64,000 nt of DNA, taken from contig CAVVGZ010000007.1 in NCBI GenBank assembly GCA_963747965.1, positions 496,001 to 560,000 on the forward strand. The letters are read 5' to 3'. The position numbers were made by a program, and so were the translations under genes. The DNA comes from CAVVGZ01 sp963747965. GTDB lineage: Bacteria; Chloroflexota; Anaerolineae; Anaerolineales; Anaerolineaceae. The notes below the pieces were generated by a model. It was not told the origin of the DNA. It worked only from the letters and a program-made list of their open reading frames with translations, and searched no databases. Each line of letters starts with the position of its first letter. The stretch's first letter is position 1. Positions 9,115 to 17,452 of this stretch are shown here, one piece after another.

Positions 9115-9879
9115 TTAATGTAAGCGGGACTCTAATATGGCTTGGGATTCGTTAGATAATCCCAAATCGTCTTGAATCCTAAAAAACAATTCCGGATCCC
9201 CAAAATCACCCAAGAATCCATTTATTTTTGCAGCCGCTGTTGAATTGGTCAGATCGTCAGGATTTGGATATATGGTGCGAAGTTCTAAAAACAGGTTGTC
9301 ATTTAATTTCAGGTAATATTTTTGGTGATAGGCTTCTGCCATGAAAAACTGATCAAATTGAACGATCTCCGTAGTGAGGGGTTTCCCAATAAGGTCTTGC
9401 CTGGCAGTTTTACTTTCCTGTGCAAGTTGTTTTTGCTCTTCATCATGATAATATATTTTTGACATATACTGAGGCGAGCCAGATGGATATTCCGGGTGAT
9501 GATTATTCCAGAAGACATAAAGAAGATCCTCATAACTGATCGTACCTGGATCGTAGTCTATTTGTATTGTTTCGTTGTGGTCACCAATGTTATTGTAAGT
9601 AGGAGTAATTGTGGATCCGCCACTATAGCCAACCCTTGTACGAATTACACCTGGAAGACTCCCGTACAGGGAATCAGGACCCCAAAATCAGCCCATTGAA
9701 AAGGTGGCAGTTTTCACATGTATGTAAGTTTGTGAATCAATTGGAGGAATTCGGGTCAAAGCACTACCATTTTTGCTCCCAATATCCTGTTTTGAAGGGA
9801 TTGTTTGATCAAGCCATAACCCAAAAATGGATGCAATAATTACCAGGAAGATAAAAAAATATTTCAAAAATACCCTCAT
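9115..9879 (-). CDS. msrA: Selenocysteine-containing peptide methionine (S)-sulfoxide reductase MsrA
   Basis: Reduces methionine-S-sulfoxide in proteins. One continuous frame of 254 codons is interrupted only by TGA at 9688-9690 (codon 64). That TGA sits exactly at the catalytic Cys of the MsrA motif: ATFSMG-U-FWGPDSLYG where the family has GCFWG. The frame continues without other stops through PGVIRTRVGYSGG, NIGDHNETIQIDYDP, SYEDLLYVFW and AEAYHQKYYL, all canonical MsrA blocks. A hairpin with bacterial SECIS features follows the TGA. Residues 1-25 form a hydrophobic segment (FLKYFFIFLVIIASIFGLWL), so the enzyme is probably exported or membrane-anchored. A sense-to-TGA mutation at just this codon is possible but unlikely. 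Automated callers would split this gene. Confidence 0.85.
9650..9678 (-). promoter_or_regulatory. Bacterial SECIS-like hairpin in msrA
   Basis: Starting 19 nt after the TGA, a 5-nt apical loop (TGTAC) is closed by a 6-bp stem (ATTCCC with GGGAGT, one T-G wobble). An outer CCTG/CAGG stem lies across a 4-nt bulge. Spacing of 16-37 nt from the UGA to the apical loop and a G in the first two loop bases are the known requirements of bacterial SECIS elements; both are met. SelB binding is an inference. Confidence 0.7.
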
Positions 9880-9937
9880 CCAAAATATTCGAACAGTTTA
9901 ATTTTACCACAAATCACCTATCGCAATGCGTATAGAC

Positions 9938-9966
9938 ATTATACCACAATAAAATTTCTCTATTAA
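9938..9966 (-). promoter_or_regulatory. Promoter of msrA
   Basis: On the minus strand TTAATA and a perfect TATAAT are 17 bp apart, about 60 nt before the msrA start. The pckA terminator lies just upstream, so msrA appears to be transcribed independently. Confidence 0.55.
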
Positions 9967-9983
9967 CACCCTAAATTGAATAT

Positions 9984-10025
9984 AAAAAAACCTACCTCGC
10001 CTTTATTGATAAAGACGGGGTAGGT
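9984..10025 (-). terminator. Rho-independent terminator after pckA
   Basis: On the minus strand ACCTACCCCGTC... pairs with ...GGCGAGGTAGGT in a 17-bp stem (one mismatch, one wobble) with a very tight loop, followed by a run of T residues. It lies 32 nt after the pckA stop. Confidence 0.88.
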
Positions 10026-10056
10026 GAAGTAATTGTATTGGTTATTTGTAAAAAAT

Positions 10057-11658
10057 CTATGTGATTGGCCCAGCTGCTCTAATTTCATCAGAAGCATCTT
10101 CTTCAAATGTTTTGAAACTCTTCTTAAACATCCCAGCTAATTTTTTGGCCTGATCATCATAAGCAAGTTTATCTGTCCATGTATTTCGTGGTATTAATAC
10201 ATCCGGTGGCACATCCGGACAGGTTGTGGGGATATGCAGTCCAAATACCGGATCTTGCTCATAAACCACATTATCTAACTGACCGGTCAATACTGCACTT
10301 AACATCTTGCGGGTATAGACAATTTTCATCCTGCTACCGACGCCGTATGGACCGCCGGTCCATCCAGTATTCACAAGCCAAATCTTTACATTATGCCTGG
10401 CAATTTTTTCACCAAGCATCTTTGCATAAACAGTTGGATGATGGACCATAAATGGGGCTCCAAAACAGGTACTGAAGGTTGCTTGTGGTTCAGTAATTCC
10501 TTTTTCTGTCCCTGCCACTTTGGCTGTATATCCTAATAAGAAATGGTACATAGCTTGAGCAGGCGTTAATCTTGATATGGGTGGCATGACACCAAAAGCA
10601 TCGGCTGTTAGAAAAACAATATTTTTTGGATGATCCCCTTTACCAGAGGCTACAAAATTGGCTATCTGAGTCAGCGGGTAGGAAGCACGTGTATTTTCAG
10701 TGATCGAACCATCGTCCAAATCGACAATCCGGGTGTCCGGATCCATAACCACATTCTCAAGAAGCGTCCCAAACCGTCTGGTTGTTTGATAAATATCTGG
10801 TTCAGCCTCTGGTGATAAATGAATCACCTTTGCGTAGCATCCACCCTCAAAATTGAAAATTCCATCATCGCTCCAACCATGCTGGTCATCACCAATTAAC
10901 CCACGATTGGGGTCAGCGGATAATGTGGTCTTACCTGTTCCGCTCAAACCGAAGAATAATGCACTATCTCCATTCTTCCCAATATTTGCAGAGCAATGCA
11001 TCGAGAGAACATTCCTCAAAGGCATAACATAATTAAGAATCGTAAACACCGATTTCTTAATTTCTCCGCCGTATTCACTTCCAGCAATAAGCACCAATTT
11101 CTTGCCTGGATGCAACATGATACTTACCTCAGAGCGAACACCATCAAGAGCTGGGTTGGTATGGAAACTTGGGATACCCATTATGGTCCATTCAGGTTGA
11201 TAATTTAGTAATTCTTCCTTAGCAGGACGCAGGAACATATTTTGAGCAAATAAATTTTGCCATGCCGTGTCTGTAATCACCCTGATTGCAATGCGGTGAT
11301 TTGAATCGGCTCCTGCAAATAGATCCTGAACAAAAAGCTCCCGCTGTTGTAAGTAACCCAGATATTTATCAAGGAGTTTAGTAAATTTTTCTTCTTCGTA
11401 AGGTTGATTTACATTACCCCACCAAACATGATCCATACTGGATGGTTCGCGCACAACGTATTTATCTTTAGGAGATCTCCCTGTATGTTTTCCGGTAAGT
11501 ACTACCAGGGGGCCCAAATCTGCAAGTTTTCCCTCTCCACGGATTACCGATTGTTCGATTAACTGTGCAGGGGATAAATTCCAATAGATTTTTTTTACAT
11601 TCGTGATTCCGTGCATCTCAAGATTTTTTTCTTGAACCTGGAAACCTGAATCGATCAT
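10057..11658 (-). CDS. pckA: Phosphoenolpyruvate carboxykinase (ATP)
   Basis: Interconverts oxaloacetate + ATP with PEP + CO2 + ADP. In fermenters it can run in the carboxylating, ATP-forming direction. The 533 residues match ATP-PEPCK. Visible motifs: TGRSPKDKYVV near residue 60, GSEYGGEIKKS (substrate/Mn site), the P-loop FFGLSGTGKTTLS, DDQHGWSDDGIFNFEGGCYAKVI and the adenine-binding ENTRASYPL. An AAGGAG site precedes the ATG. It is transcribed in the same direction as, and 81 nt after, the carbamoyltransferase gene, with its own terminator, so it may be the last gene of the catabolic operon or a separate unit. Confidence 0.98.
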   Translation of the reverse strand: MIDSGFQVQEKNLEMHGITNVKKIYWNLSPAQLIEQSVIRGEGKLADLGPLVVLTGKHTGRSPKDKYVVREPSSMDHVWWGNVNQPYEEEKFTKLLDKYLGYLQQRELFVQDLFAGADSNHRIAIRVITDTAWQNLFAQNMFLRPAKEELLNYQPEWTIMGIPSFHTNPALDGVRSEVSIMLHPGKKLVLIAGSEYGGEIKKSVFTILNYVMPLRNVLSMHCSANIGKNGDSALFFGLSGTGKTTLSADPNRGLIGDDQHGWSDDGIFNFEGGCYAKVIHLSPEAEPDIYQTTRRFGTLLENVVMDPDTRIVDLDDGSITENTRASYPLTQIANFVASGKGDHPKNIVFLTADAFGVMPPISRLTPAQAMYHFLLGYTAKVAGTEKGITEPQATFSTCFGAPFMVHHPTVYAKMLGEKIARHNVKIWLVNTGWTGGPYGVGSRMKIVYTRKMLSAVLTGQLDNVVYEQDPVFGLHIPTTCPDVPPDVLIPRNTWTDKLAYDDQAKKLAGMFKKSFKTFEEDASDEIRAAGPIT

Positions 11659-11739
11659 CTCTTATGCTCCTTATCCGTAATCGAAGTGATCAGACATGCC
11701 AATATTTAATAATATGTAAGTACCGTTGACCGGTAATTG

Positions 11740-12675
11740 TTATGCCATTCCAGTCACTAATGCGAGCAAGGCCATGCGAACAGGAACACCATTGGCTGCC
11801 TGACGGAAGTATGCTGCTCCTGCATAATCATCCACATCGGTTGTAATTTCATTTACACGTGGCAAGGGATGCATGATTGTGAGACCAATTTTAGCAGCAT
11901 CAACCATTGCCCTGTCCAATATATATGAACCCTTCAATCGCTCATATTCCTCCGGGTCGGCAAACCGTTCCTTCTGAATTCGCGTCATATAAACAACATC
12001 GCTGTCATTCAGGGCTTCAGCAAGGCTTTCAATTTCAGAAATATGCGCTCCTTTGGCTTTCAATGGCTCTGTTATTTCTGCAGGCATTGCAAGTTCTTTT
12101 GGTGATGCAAAATTTAATTTGACCTTGTAATTAGAAAGCAAGTTGGAAAGAGAATGTACCGTCCGTCCATTCTTCAGGTCCCCAGCTAATGTAACGGTCA
12201 ATCCATCTACTTTGCCCTTTTCTTTCAGGATTGTATAGAGGTCCAGTAAAGCCTGTGTCGGATGCTGCCCAGCGCCATCACCGCCATTGATCACAGGGGC
12301 TCCAGAACCATCCGCCAATTCTTTGGCACTTCCAACCACAGGGTGGCGGATGACTGCAACATCCGAATATCCTTCAATCATTTTTCCCGTATCGAAAAGT
12401 GTCTCTCCTTTTGCAGCCGAGCTGGACGATTTAGCTTCCGCCACCGATACCACAAGACCGCCAAGTCGTAGCATAGCTGTTTCAAAGGATAGACGAGTCC
12501 TGGTGGAAGGTTCATAAAAAAGTGTAGCCAATATTTTCCCCTTCATAACATCGAGCAAATCACCAGCCTCCAATGCGGAACTATACTTCAGAGCAGTCTG
12601 CATGACATGGTTTACTTCGTTTAAAGAGAGATCCTGGATTCGAATTACATCTCTCCCAAATAATGATGTGGTCAT
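11740..12675 (-). CDS. pyrB: Aspartate carbamoyltransferase catalytic chain (possibly catabolic)
   Basis: The 311-residue protein carries the full transcarbamylase active site: FYEPSTRTRLSFE (carbamoyl phosphate), the SSSAAKGET loop with its conserved Ser/Lys, QHPTQALLDLYT, GRTVHS, TRIQKERF (aspartate-binding Arg/Gln) and MHPLPR. By residues it should bind aspartate, so it is an ordinary ATCase. No regulatory chain PyrI and no other pyrimidine-synthesis gene is nearby. Instead it follows a dihydropyrimidinase-type hydrolase in a catabolic operon, which raises the possibility that it works in reverse, splitting N-carbamoyl-aspartate to carbamoyl phosphate. That is inference; a biosynthetic role is equally compatible with the sequence. 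Confidence 0.9.
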   Translation of the reverse strand: MTTSLFGRDVIRIQDLSLNEVNHVMQTALKYSSALEAGDLLDVMKGKILATLFYEPSTRTRLSFETAMLRLGGLVVSVAEAKSSSSAAKGETLFDTGKMIEGYSDVAVIRHPVVGSAKELADGSGAPVINGGDGAGQHPTQALLDLYTILKEKGKVDGLTVTLAGDLKNGRTVHSLSNLLSNYKVKLNFASPKELAMPAEITEPLKAKGAHISEIESLAEALNDSDVVYMTRIQKERFADPEEYERLKGSYILDRAMVDAAKIGLTIMHPLPRVNEITTDVDDYAGAAYFRQAANGVPVRMALLALVTGMA

Positions 12676-12710
12676 TTCTATATCCTTTCTATGTTTTTTT
12701 ATATATATTA

Positions 12711-14087
12711 TTAATCATAAAGATGCGAAGTGCTGGTAGGCAAAAATCTTCCGACACCCGGTTTTCCAACAAGCAAACCATTTTCTACAACAATATTTCC
12801 GCGCGACATAGTCATAATTGGTTTCCCCAAGACCTCCATCCCTTCATAATTTGTGAAGCCTACATTGGAGTGCTGGGTTTCTTTTGAAATCACATGCGGA
12901 ATTGTGGGGTCGAATAATACAATATCAGCGTCAGAACCTTCGGCGATGATCCCTTTTTGCGGGAACCAACCAAAGGTTTTGGCATTGTTTTCACTCATCA
13001 CCTCTACCAATCGCGGCAATGTAATTCGCCCGCCATTCACTCCATGGTGATACATCACTGTCAGCATAGTTTCGGTTTGAGGAGATCCATAAGGGGCATC
13101 GAAGAAATCATCATCTACCTTCTTCGGTTTTGGTGCATGATCACTACCGACTGTATCCAGAATTCCATTGGCAAGGCCATACCATAAAGCTTCATTATCT
13201 TCAAATGTTCGGAGGGGTGGACCAATTTTTGCCTGGGCTTTTCTGGTCAGAGTTGTCTTTTCGGTTAGGGTGAGATACTGGGGACAGGTTTCCCCAATTA
13301 CTTTCCATCCATTTTCCTGGGCACGTGAGATGGGCTCAAGACATTCAGCTGCACTGTTGTGAACTACGTACAGAACCGATCCCATTACCTGGGAAATCAT
13401 CATCGCCCTGTTGATGGCTTCTGCTTCTAAAAGGGATGGGCGCATCGCAGCAAATGATTCAATCGGAGAACGGCCTTCTCGTAAAAATTTATCTTCCAGG
13501 TAATCTGTAGCCAAACCATTTTCAGCATGAATCATCACCAGGCCTTTCTCTTGAGCTGCAACATCCATAACCGCAGTCATCCAATAGTCATCAGTCATCC
13601 ATTTCAATTTCGCATAAGACATGAAAACTTTAAAGGAAGTTGCGCCAAAATTAAAGGCCTCAGGCAGATCCTTTATTTGATTCTTAACATCAAATAAACC
13701 TAAGTGCAATCCAAAATCCAAGTATGATTTTGATATACCATTTTCCTTAAACTGGCGTAAGGTGGGCATTACTTCCATGCCTGGCTTAACATAAGCATAA
13801 TGAATTACGCTGGTTACTCCGCCAAATGCGGCTGTGAGTGATAAACCTCCTTCGTCATCTACATATACCGGATGGCAATGAACATCGATGATCCCGGGTA
13901 ATAGATATTTGCCGGATGCATCAATAATCCGATTAGCCCCTTCAGGATTTAAATCCGCTGCGACTTTTATAATCTTTTCGCCTTTAACTGCAATATCCCG
14001 TTTTTCAATTCCAGCGGATGTTACTACAAGCCCATTTTTGAATATGAAATCCATGCCTTGATCCATAATTTTAAATCCTTTCTTCAA
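12711..14087 (-). CDS. Dihydropyrimidinase / hydantoinase family amidohydrolase
   Basis: Cyclic-amide hydrolase that opens dihydropyrimidines or 5-substituted hydantoins to N-carbamoyl products. The 458-residue protein has the amidohydrolase TIM-barrel metal ligands: GIIDVHCHP (HxH), the carboxylated-Lys block GATSFKVFMSY, VMIHAENG, LYVVHNSA, and the final Asp in TVGSDHAP. ETCPQYL is typical of the dihydropyrimidinase/D-hydantoinase/allantoinase branch rather than dihydroorotase. Its operon contains a hydantoin racemase, which favours hydantoin-type substrates. A second ATG 8 codons in (MDQGMDF) is an alternative start. Exact substrate unknown. Confidence 0.88.
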   Translation of the reverse strand: MKKGFKIMDQGMDFIFKNGLVVTSAGIEKRDIAVKGEKIIKVAADLNPEGANRIIDASGKYLLPGIIDVHCHPVYVDDEGGLSLTAAFGGVTSVIHYAYVKPGMEVMPTLRQFKENGISKSYLDFGLHLGLFDVKNQIKDLPEAFNFGATSFKVFMSYAKLKWMTDDYWMTAVMDVAAQEKGLVMIHAENGLATDYLEDKFLREGRSPIESFAAMRPSLLEAEAINRAMMISQVMGSVLYVVHNSAAECLEPISRAQENGWKVIGETCPQYLTLTEKTTLTRKAQAKIGPPLRTFEDNEALWYGLANGILDTVGSDHAPKPKKVDDDFFDAPYGSPQTETMLTVMYHHGVNGGRITLPRLVEVMSENNAKTFGWFPQKGIIAEGSDADIVLFDPTIPHVISKETQHSNVGFTNYEGMEVLGKPIMTMSRGNIVVENGLLVGKPGVGRFLPTSTSHLYD

Positions 14088-14092
14088 CAGTA

Positions 14093-16231
14093 TTAATTCG
14101 CTAACTCAATTAAAGCATCCACAGCCCTCACTCCTCTTCCTTCAGGAAGGACCATTAATGGATTGATATCGAGGGCAGCGATGTATTCTCCCAAGTCAGA
14201 TGCTAATTTTGATAATCCGACCATAGCATCGACAAGCGCATTCATATCTGCTTTAGGTTTACCACGAAAGCCTTGAAGTAGTTTATAACCCCTTGTACTT
14301 TGGATCATCTGTTCAGCCTGATGCCGGGTGAGGGGAGGCAAACTCAGTGCAGAATCCTTGATCAGTTCGACAAGTATGCCACCCGTACCGAATATCACTA
14401 CTGGTCCAAAATCCTTGTCTTTTACAATACCGAGAATTACCTCAACAGAATCGGATGAAATCATTTCTTGTATGATTACTCCTTCAAGATAAGCACCTGG
14501 AAAATGCTGCCTTGCAGACTGCATAACCTGGTTGTAAGCGAGTATGACTTCTTCTGAACTACCCAATCCGACTCGAACGCCACCGATTTCAGTCTTGTGC
14601 TGAATATCCGGTGATAATATTTTCAAAACAACCGGGTATCCTATCTCATTTGCAGAATTTACTGCCTCATCAAGAGTCCTGGCCACAAACTCTTTTGGTC
14701 CCTTAATCCCATAAACCGAGAGCAGTTTTCTCCCTTCAACTTCGGACAATGTACCTTTTTGTTCCTTTAATTTCTGTATCCATTCCTTCAAATTGGCAGG
14801 CGATGGAATCTCTTCATCCATTTCCTTTTTGCGATTTCTCCGAAAACTCGAATAATCCTCAAACGCCTGTATGGCACAAAGTGTTTCACGGGTACCCTGG
14901 AGGTAAGCAACACCTCCATCTTTTGCTATTTGTGCCACACCTGCATGGATACCAGAAGCGATATTAGAAAAAATAAGACAGGGTTTACCTGTTTCCCGGC
15001 GAGCCTTCACAGCAGCTTCAGTGACTTTAATCGATTGTTCAATTTCCCGATTGGCAATATCGGGTGGAGTATCTCGGGCAATAGCAAGAAGGCTGATATG
15101 TGGTTCGCGTGCTACGACATCCATACATGCCGGATATGTTTTTTCAAGGTCCCCACTTCCCCAGGCATCTAACGGGTTGGTAATATTGACAAATGGTGGG
15201 AGTATTTGTGTAAGAGCCTGTTTTCCTTCCCCAGTGAAAGCAGGAAATACAAGCCCAAGGTTTTCTGCAAGATCAGATATCAATCCGATTTGCCCTCCGG
15301 AGAGACTTAATAAGCCTACACCTTCGGTTTCCGGGAGAGGACAGGTCATAAAAAGCTCGGTGGCTTCTACCAATTCATCCAAATCTCCCAGGCGGACAAT
15401 GCCATAACGCTTAAATACCGCGTCCAGTACAATATCAGATCCTGCCAGACTGCCGGTATGAGCCTGAACAGCACGTCTGGCTGCATCTGAGCGGCCAACC
15501 TTCACTACCAGGACGGGTTTTCCTGCTTCCATTGCAGCTTTTGCAGCCTTAATGAATTGATCAGGTTTCCTTATCCCTTCGAGGAATGCAATTATTACTT
15601 TGGTTTTTTCATCATTAACAAGGTGACCAATATAATCAGAACTGTCGAGTACAGCCTCATTTCCGCTTGAAATTAAATACCTGAACCCAAACCGTGCGGA
15701 ATTGGCTAACCCAAGGCAAATAGCTCCACTTTGCAGTATAGCGGAAACATTGCCTGGTTTTGTATTTGGTCCTATAGCCACGCTATAAGAGGCAAATCGA
15801 TCAATCATATTGACAACGCCGATACAATTCGGGCCATTGATTAGCATACCGGTTCTTTGAGCAAACTCTATTAATTCCCGCTGGCGAATTTCCCCATCAG
15901 GACCAGATTCGGAAAAACCACTCGCTAATATCCAGGCGGCTTTTGTGCCTTTTTTGTGAGCCGTATCCAACAATGAAAGAACTTTGTCTGCTCCCAATAA
16001 CACAGCAACCATATCCACCGGTTCTGGCAGCGAATCGATATCCGGGTAACATGGAAATCCAAGAACTTGACTATACTTTGGATGAACTGCGAATACTTTA
16101 CCAGGAAAATTCAAATTACTTAAGTTTTCCAGAACCAAACGGCCTGCACTTCCAGGACGTTCCGTAGCTCCGATTACTGCAATACCTCTAGGATTCAGGA
16201 GTGGGGATAGGTCTCTAAATGATGTATCCAT
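14093..16231 (-). CDS. ADP-forming acyl-CoA synthetase (fused alpha-beta, acetyl-CoA synthetase/AcdAB family)
   Basis: Converts acyl-CoA + ADP + Pi to the acid + ATP + CoA. The 712 residues are in one chain. The N-terminus is a CoA-binding domain (AVIGATERPGSAG) and a ligase-CoA domain, with the phospho-His candidate in VQAHTGSLAG. The C-terminal ATP-grasp domain starts near residue 480 (SVYGIKGPKEFVA, GYPVVLKILSPDIQHKTEIGGV) and ends in LDINPLMVLPEG. It lies 5 nt upstream of the hydantoinase gene and in the same operon as IorAB, whose acyl-CoA products are its expected substrates. Intact. Confidence 0.93.
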   Translation of the reverse strand: MDTSFRDLSPLLNPRGIAVIGATERPGSAGRLVLENLSNLNFPGKVFAVHPKYSQVLGFPCYPDIDSLPEPVDMVAVLLGADKVLSLLDTAHKKGTKAAWILASGFSESGPDGEIRQRELIEFAQRTGMLINGPNCIGVVNMIDRFASYSVAIGPNTKPGNVSAILQSGAICLGLANSARFGFRYLISSGNEAVLDSSDYIGHLVNDEKTKVIIAFLEGIRKPDQFIKAAKAAMEAGKPVLVVKVGRSDAARRAVQAHTGSLAGSDIVLDAVFKRYGIVRLGDLDELVEATELFMTCPLPETEGVGLLSLSGGQIGLISDLAENLGLVFPAFTGEGKQALTQILPPFVNITNPLDAWGSGDLEKTYPACMDVVAREPHISLLAIARDTPPDIANREIEQSIKVTEAAVKARRETGKPCLIFSNIASGIHAGVAQIAKDGGVAYLQGTRETLCAIQAFEDYSSFRRNRKKEMDEEIPSPANLKEWIQKLKEQKGTLSEVEGRKLLSVYGIKGPKEFVARTLDEAVNSANEIGYPVVLKILSPDIQHKTEIGGVRVGLGSSEEVILAYNQVMQSARQHFPGAYLEGVIIQEMISSDSVEVILGIVKDKDFGPVVIFGTGGILVELIKDSALSLPPLTRHQAEQMIQSTRGYKLLQGFRGKPKADMNALVDAMVGLSKLASDLGEYIAALDINPLMVLPEGRGVRAVDALIELAN

Positions 16232-16268
16232 CGAGTAAATTTGCTCCTTGGAGGAAATTTTCCAAAAT

Positions 16269-16310
16269 ACCTGATTTCCCCATCCGTTAAACCATCAGGG
16301 GAAATCAGGT
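16269..16310 (-). other. Long intra-operon hairpin (possible attenuator or processing site)
   Basis: A 13-bp perfect inverted repeat (ACCTGATTTCCCC and its complement) with a 16-nt loop lies between the aminotransferase and acyl-CoA synthetase genes. The transcribed tail is ATTTTGG, too weak in T for a sure intrinsic terminator. It may act as a partial terminator or RNA stabiliser that sets the ratio of upstream to downstream operon products. Confidence 0.6.
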
Positions 16311-16333
16311 GTTGATAATCTTGCATATAACAG

Positions 16334-17425
16334 TTAATTTCTTAATGGAGCCAGCCGTTCGATGGCATTATCCAACTCTTGGGGATTCAGGCTGCAAAAT
16401 GGGATCCTTAAGAATCGTTCACCATCACCAGGGTTAATAAAGAAACCGCGACCATCGGTTAATTTCAAGCCTGCACGGTCAGCCTTTGGAATGAGTGTAT
16501 CCATATCATTGCCATCGGGTAGAAATACCGAGACAAAGAAACCGCCTTCTGGTTTCGTCCAATCTGCGCGTGGCAGATATTTTTCCAATGCTTGAAGCAA
16601 CGCCTCTAAACGGGGTTTATAAAGACTTTTTAATTTTTCAATATTTTTTCCAAGAAGATCCCTTGTGCAATATTCATAAACCATGCCCTGTGTCGGCATT
16701 ACAGGGCCAATATAGGTATCTACAGCCCAAGCGGTAACCTTTTTCACAAAAGAATCAGGACCAACCATGTACCCAAATCGTATCCCGGGTGCCAATAACT
16801 TCGAGAAGGACGACAAATGAAGAACCTTATCAGGACTTAACGACATGATGGTTGGTTCATCCTTGCCCATATAGCGAAGCGGGCGATAGGGGGCATCTTC
16901 TACAATCCAGAAATCATACTGTTCCGCCCATTTTGCCAGCTGATGCCTTTTCACTGCACTGGTGCTGGAACCCATTGGATTTTGAAAATCTGCCACTATA
17001 TATAACATCACAGGCGGATTTTTCTTCAATTCTTTTTCAAAGATTTCCATATCCATCCCGTCTTTTTCCATCGGGATATCAACAATCTTTGCAGATGCTC
17101 TCTTCAATAATGTATTTGTACGGTCATAGGTTGGTGATTCTGCAAATACAGTATCACCAGGTTTTATTACCAATTGTGTTATGAAATTCAATATTTCCAG
17201 GGAGCTGTTTCCCATAAAAATATTTCCGGGTTTGAGATCATAATGATTAGCCAGCCATTCCCGCATTGGAACAAATCCCGGAGCCTGGGCATATTGAAGT
17301 AAGATGTTACCGTATTTTCTTAATGCTGCCTCTTCACAGGCAATTAAGTCCTCTGTTGGAAATGCCTCCGCCGGGGGTACCCCCCGTGTTAAATTAATAA
17401 TTTTTTCGGTCTGTAATGTGGTCAT
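16334..17425 (-). CDS. PLP-dependent aminotransferase (fold type I, 2-aminoadipate/aromatic type)
   Basis: Transfers the amino group of an amino acid to a 2-oxo acid. The 363-residue class I/II aminotransferase has GNSSLEILNFI (cofactor phosphate region), DFQNPMGSS (Asn of the NP motif), VEDAPYRPL (Asp/Tyr contacting PLP), SSFSKLLAPGIRFGYMVG (Schiff-base Lys) and FLRIPFCSLN (carboxylate-binding Arg). It resembles the MocR/2-aminoadipate aminotransferase group without a DNA-binding domain. Being between hydantoin racemase and the acyl-CoA synthetase and near IorAB, it likely supplies 2-oxo acids, perhaps aromatic, to IOR. Confidence 0.92.
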   Translation of the reverse strand: MTTLQTEKIINLTRGVPPAEAFPTEDLIACEEAALRKYGNILLQYAQAPGFVPMREWLANHYDLKPGNIFMGNSSLEILNFITQLVIKPGDTVFAESPTYDRTNTLLKRASAKIVDIPMEKDGMDMEIFEKELKKNPPVMLYIVADFQNPMGSSTSAVKRHQLAKWAEQYDFWIVEDAPYRPLRYMGKDEPTIMSLSPDKVLHLSSFSKLLAPGIRFGYMVGPDSFVKKVTAWAVDTYIGPVMPTQGMVYEYCTRDLLGKNIEKLKSLYKPRLEALLQALEKYLPRADWTKPEGGFFVSVFLPDGNDMDTLIPKADRAGLKLTDGRGFFINPGDGERFLRIPFCSLNPQELDNAIERLAPLRN

Positions 17426-17452
17426 GTTATCTGATTCCCTCCGGTTTTTGCC

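Noticed and set aside
9309..9533. Separate 74-residue ORF overlapping msrA on the minus strand
   Set aside because: It is in another frame of the conserved MsrA coding region and has no family features.
15021..15407. 128-residue ORF opposite the acyl-CoA synthetase gene, and similar long antisense frames (for example 40317-40850)
   Set aside because: They lie entirely antisense to genes with strong family motifs and carry no ribosome site or recognisable domain.
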